This document shows, in pieces, positions 14,167 to 17,044 of a stretch of DNA of 17,044 bases. The position numbers were made by a program, and so were the translations under genes. Source of the stretch: Myxococcales bacterium. Its GTDB lineage: Bacteria > Myxococcota_A > Polyangia > Nannocystales > Nannocystaceae. Location of the stretch: NCBI GenBank assembly GCA_020431135.1, contig JAGQIT010000004.1, positions 1-17,044 of the forward strand. The letters run 5' to 3'. The notes under the pieces are model-generated. The model saw only the letters and a program-made list of their open reading frames with translations. It was not told the origin of the DNA and made no database searches. Position 1 is the first letter of the stretch; each line of letters begins with the position of its first letter.

Positions 14167-14615
14167 TCTTCTCCCTCCGGAGAGACCTCTTTCTTCCAGA
14201 TCGGGACCTCTCTCTTCAGCTCCTCGATCGCGCGTCGACAGGCCTCGAAGGCCTCGGCCCGATGGGGCGCGGACGCGGCGATCACCACCGCGAGATCGCC
14301 GACCCCGAGCACGCCCTCACGGTGTGTGATCGCGACTCGAGCGCCCGGGATGTCGGCCTCGATTCCGCGGATGATCTTGCCCAGCGTCGACAGGACCATC
14401 TTCGGGTAGGCCTGATACTCGAGGCGCGTGACCGCCTTGCCCAGGTTGTGATCGCGGACGATCCCCGTGAACGTAGCGACGGCGCCTTGGCCCGGGTGGT
14501 CGGGGCCGCTCACCTGGTCGATGACCTCCTGGAGGCTCAACGGCGAGTCGTAGAGGCGGCAGTAGGGCTCGGGGCGATCCTCGTCGGAGGGCTCGTTTGG
14601 GGGCGGTGGAGACAT
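14145..14615 (-). CDS. moaE: molybdopterin synthase catalytic subunit MoaE
   Basis: Large subunit of molybdopterin synthase; with thiocarboxylated MoaD it inserts two sulfurs into cyclic pyranopterin monophosphate. The 156-aa length is usual. Recognisable signatures are GAVATFTGIVRDHN (44-57), LEYQAYPKM (65-73), ITHREGVLGVGD (96-107), APHRAEAF (116-123) and the catalytic-lysine region ELKREVPIWKKE (132-143). The first 20 residues are Pro/acid-rich and probably disordered. A GAGGA site lies about 10 nt before the ATG. moaD ends 24 nt upstream and the deaminase start overlaps the end of this gene. Confidence 0.96.
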   Translation of the reverse strand: MSPPPPNEPSDEDRPEPYCRLYDSPLSLQEVIDQVSGPDHPGQGAVATFTGIVRDHNLGKAVTRLEYQAYPKMVLSTLGKIIRGIEADIPGARVAITHREGVLGVGDLAVVIAASAPHRAEAFEACRRAIEELKREVPIWKKEVSPEGEEWLGMRP

Positions 14616-14639
14616 CGCAGTGCGTTCCTCGACCGGAGA

Positions 14640-14888
14640 CTAGCCGCCGGCGACGGGGGGGATCAACGCGACCTCGTCGCCGGGGCGCACGAGATCATGT
14701 CCTTGGACGTACTCCCCGTTGACCGCGACCCGCAGGGCCGCGCGATACCTGTGGATCACCGGGTGCTCGGCGGCGAGCTGATCGAGGAGCGCTGCGCATG
14801 AGAGCGAGTCCTCGACCTCATGGGTCAGGGACTCTCTCCGCATCTGGGCTCGAATTCCGCCGAAGAGCAGGACTTCAATCGAGTTCAT
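14640..14888 (-). CDS. moaD: molybdopterin synthase sulfur carrier subunit MoaD
   Basis: Ubiquitin-fold sulfur carrier of 82 aa. It begins with the strand IEVLLFGGIRAQM, has the VAVNGEYVQ segment (54-62) and LVRPGDEVALIPPVAGG, and ends in the required C-terminal Gly-Gly, which is adenylated and thiocarboxylated (by MoeB in model systems; no moeB is in this window). The ATG at 14888 has a strong AGAGGAG ribosome site. It lies 31 nt after moaA and 24 nt before moaE, the usual moaD-moaE pairing. Confidence 0.96.
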   Translation of the reverse strand: MNSIEVLLFGGIRAQMRRESLTHEVEDSLSCAALLDQLAAEHPVIHRYRAALRVAVNGEYVQGHDLVRPGDEVALIPPVAGG

Positions 14889-14919
14889 GGGGACTCCTCT
14901 GGGACGGGGAGGCGCGCGG

Positions 14920-15951
14920 CTAGCCTCCGCGGGTGTGCATCTCGAGATGGGGATCGCGGCGCAGCCGAGCGCGGTCGACCAGGGGGCCGCGCTCGCTCAG
15001 CTGGAGCCGCTGCTCTGCGCCGCGATCGTTGCGAGACTCCCACGTCCGCCGGACGAGCGCCGCCAGCTCGGCGTCGGTCGCCCCGGCGCGGAGCGGCCCG
15101 CGGAGGTCGACGCCGCGCGGGGCGTAGAGGCAGAGGTACCAGGTGCCGTCGGCGGTGAGGCGGCTGCGGTTGCAGGCGCCGCAGAAGGGCTGGGTCGTCG
15201 ATGAGACGACGCCGAAGGTCGTCCCGTCGGGGAGCTCGTAGTGGGCGGCCGTCGCCGCCGCAGACTCGCGCGCGGCGGGGCGGACCTCGCCGTAGCGAGC
15301 CGCGAGCGCCGCGAGGATCTGCGCGCGCGACATCACCTTGTCTGGCGACCAATGGGTCGCGCCGCCGACGTCCATGTACTCGATGAAGCGGACCTGCGCC
15401 GAGTGGCGCCGCCCGAACTCGATGAGGTCCGCGAGCTCGTCGTCGTTGAAGCCCCTCATCACGACGGTGTCGATCTTGGTCCGCTCGAAGCCGTGCCCAG
15501 AGATGGCGGCGATCGCCGCGATGACCTGGTCGTGGCTTGAGCGCCGCGTGAGGGCGGCGAAGCGCTCAGGGCGGAGGGTGTCGAGGCTCACCGTCAGCCT
15601 GCCGAGGCCAGCCTCGGCGAGGACGCCGAGGTGGCGCTCGAGGAGGACGCCGTTGGTCGTCATCGCCAGGTCGCGGACGGCCGGCTTGGCGCGGAGCGTC
15701 CGCACGAGCTCGGGGAGCTCCTGACGAAGCAGCGGCTCGCCGCCCGTGAGGCGCACCTTGGTCGCCCCGAGCGACGTGAACACATCGACGAGCCGGCTGA
15801 TCTCCGCGAAGGTGAGGAGCGACGGCTTGGGCAGCCACGCGTACTGCTCTTCTGGCATGCAGTAGCCGCAGCGGAGGTTGCAGCGGTCGATCACCGAGAT
15901 TCGAAGATCGCCCAGTGGGCGGCCGTGGCGGTCTGAGACTGCTGGGATCAT
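14920..15951 (-). CDS. moaA: GTP 3',8-cyclase MoaA (radical SAM)
   Basis: First enzyme of molybdenum cofactor synthesis: a radical SAM protein with two [4Fe-4S] clusters that converts GTP to 3',8-cyclo-7,8-dihydro-GTP. At 343 aa it is of normal length. The SAM cluster is C24-x3-C28-x2-C31 in DRCNLRCGYC; the second cluster is C257-x2-C260-x13-C274 in PFCGACNRSRLTADGTWYLC. Other signatures are VRLTGGEPLLR (67-76), MTTNG (97-101), VSLDTL (121-126) and RFIEYMDVGG (188-197). The protein ends in the Gly-Gly important for MoaA activity. Its ATG overlaps the stop of the P-type ATPase gene (ATGA), tying the cofactor genes to metal transport. Confidence 0.97.
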   Translation of the reverse strand: MIPAVSDRHGRPLGDLRISVIDRCNLRCGYCMPEEQYAWLPKPSLLTFAEISRLVDVFTSLGATKVRLTGGEPLLRQELPELVRTLRAKPAVRDLAMTTNGVLLERHLGVLAEAGLGRLTVSLDTLRPERFAALTRRSSHDQVIAAIAAISGHGFERTKIDTVVMRGFNDDELADLIEFGRRHSAQVRFIEYMDVGGATHWSPDKVMSRAQILAALAARYGEVRPAARESAAATAAHYELPDGTTFGVVSSTTQPFCGACNRSRLTADGTWYLCLYAPRGVDLRGPLRAGATDAELAALVRRTWESRNDRGAEQRLQLSERGPLVDRARLRRDPHLEMHTRGG

Positions 15952-17044
15952 CGGGCTCCGCGCTCCTCCGTGTCGACGACCGCCTGCTGGCTCTCCGCGT
16001 CGACGACAGGCTGTACGAGGCTGTTGTAGTAGCCGATCGGCGCCAGCGCCTGGTTGAGAACTACGCTGGACATGAAGCCCCAGCCCATCGTCACGGCGCC
16101 CGCGAGGGAGATGAACGCGGGGATGCTGACCGACAGCCGGTTGACGCGCATGCGATCTTCAAAGCTCTCCGCGATGTCGAGGAGCGGGACGAACTGCTCG
16201 AGCGTGCCGCTCATCAGGATGATGTCCGCGACGGAGGTCGCGACCGCGGTGGCGCCCTTGAGGGAGATGGACACGGCCGCGCGATCGAGCGCGAGGGCGT
16301 CGTTGATCCCGTCGCCGATGAAGCAGACCTTGCGCCCCTCTGCCTGCAGCGACTGAATGACCGCGGCCTTGTCCTGGGGGAGGACGCGCGCGCGGTAGCC
16401 CGAGACGCCGAGCTCCTCGGCGAGGCTGCGGGTGGGGGCCTCGTGATCGCCGGAGAGGATCATGACGGAGCGGCCGCGGCGACGGAGCGCGGCGATCGCT
16501 GCGGCGGCCTCCGGTCGCAGGCGGGGGCGGACCTCGAGCGCTCCGACGAGCTCGCGATCGCGGGCGACGAAGACCAGGCTGTGCCCGCGCTCGTGCGCGG
16601 CGCGCTGCGCTTCGAGGGCCTCCGGCGACAGCGGCGTCGCCTCAGCCTCCATGAGGCGGTCGCTGCCCACCGACACCCGGCTCCCGCCGAGCGCGACGCT
16701 GACGCCGTAGCCGATGTTGAGCTCCTGGTCGTCGATCGTGCGCGCCGCGACGTCGGCGGCGGCGGCGGCGGCCTGGATCGCCAACGCGATCGGGTGGGTC
16801 TGCGCGCGCTCTGCGGTCACGGCCAAGCGCAGGACGTCGGTCGCGGAGGCGCCGGCGAACGCGTAGATCGGGCCGACTTGGGGGACATCCTGCGTGAGGG
16901 TCCCGGTCTTGTCGAAGACGAAGGTGTCGACCTCGCGCAGCTCCTCGAGGGCGCGCCCCGTCTTGATCAGGATCCCGCGCCGGCTCGTCAGGTGCATGAA
17001 CGAGAGCATGGTCAGCGGCGCGAGGGTGATCATGTTGTAGGTCG
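15948..17044 (-). CDS. heavy-metal P-type ATPase, C-terminal part (truncated by the window edge)
   Basis: C-terminal half of a P1B-type metal-transporting ATPase; the gene runs off the right edge. Present are the RGILIKTGRALEEL segment after the transmembrane channel, the phosphorylated Asp in DKTGTLT (about 41-47 of the visible part), the nucleotide-domain HP motif (QTHPIALAI), GYGVSV, and the hinge GDGINDALAL. Two last membrane segments follow. The hinge has A-L where most pumps have A-P, and the final helices (VNRLSVSIPAFISL, MSSVVLN) do not clearly match the copper (YN/MSxSS) or zinc signatures. The metal is therefore undecided. A 25-residue hydrophilic tail follows the last helix. It is co-transcribed with moaA. 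Confidence 0.92.
   Translation of the reverse strand, partial: TYNMITLAPLTMLSFMHLTSRRGILIKTGRALEELREVDTFVFDKTGTLTQDVPQVGPIYAFAGASATDVLRLAVTAERAQTHPIALAIQAAAAAADVAARTIDDQELNIGYGVSVALGGSRVSVGSDRLMEAEATPLSPEALEAQRAAHERGHSLVFVARDRELVGALEVRPRLRPEAAAAIAALRRRGRSVMILSGDHEAPTRSLAEELGVSGYRARVLPQDKAAVIQSLQAEGRKVCFIGDGINDALALDRAAVSISLKGATAVATSVADIILMSGTLEQFVPLLDIAESFEDRMRVNRLSVSIPAFISLAGAVTMGWGFMSSVVLNQALAPIGYYNSLVQPVVDAESQQAVVDTEERGAR

Overview
The window is high-GC throughout, dense in genes and built of short, translationally coupled operons. Together with a long-signal lipoprotein carrying eukaryote-like Cys-rich modules, DUF697 and SPFH membrane proteins and a PqqD-glycosyltransferase fusion, this suggests a myxobacterium-like (Myxococcota) chromosome. 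That placement is inference; there is no rRNA or other phylogenetic marker here. No tRNA, IS element, CRISPR array or phage gene was found.

Layout. (1) 58-2481 (-): secreted lipoprotein with a divergent peptidase M19 (membrane dipeptidase)-like domain and a Cys-rich repeat tail. (2) 2618-6441 (-): the most interesting block. Two 19-residue micro-ORFs with identical coding sequence, each with a strong Shine-Dalgarno and a shared ~70-nt leader, precede a three-gene tailoring-like operon: a PqqD-domain/GT-B glycosyltransferase fusion, a GT2 glycosyltransferase and a sulfotransferase. A PqqD domain is the RiPP recognition element (RRE) fold, so this reads as a candidate RiPP-like locus making a small glycosylated and perhaps sulfated peptide. 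(3) 6785-7060 (-): the C-terminal remnant of a GSCFA-domain protein, followed by about 580 bp with no supportable gene. (4) 7643-8251 (+): DUF697 membrane protein with a decayed duplicate of its own C-terminus just after the stop. (5) 8349-9760 (-): small membrane protein plus prohibitin/SPFH protein, overlapping by 4 nt. (6) 9865-12023 (+): membrane-anchored substrate-binding-like protein and a SAM methyltransferase. (7) 12065-17044 (-): P-type metal ATPase (cut by the window edge), moaA, moaD, moaE, a CMP/dCMP-type deaminase, a two-domain methyltransferase and moaC.

How they work together. In the last block MoaA and MoaC make cyclic pyranopterin monophosphate from GTP, and MoaD/MoaE (sulfur carrier and catalytic subunit) convert it to molybdopterin. 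No mogA/moaB, moeA or moeB is in view. The deaminase and the fused methyltransferase are wedged between moaE and moaC by overlapping stop/start codons, so they are co-expressed with the pathway, but their role is unknown. In the candidate RiPP block the PqqD domain would dock the micro-peptide, the two glycosyltransferases would modify it (Ser/Thr/Asn near its C-terminus are the obvious acceptors) and the sulfotransferase could cap the product. This is a hypothesis from gene content and order, not a demonstrated pathway.
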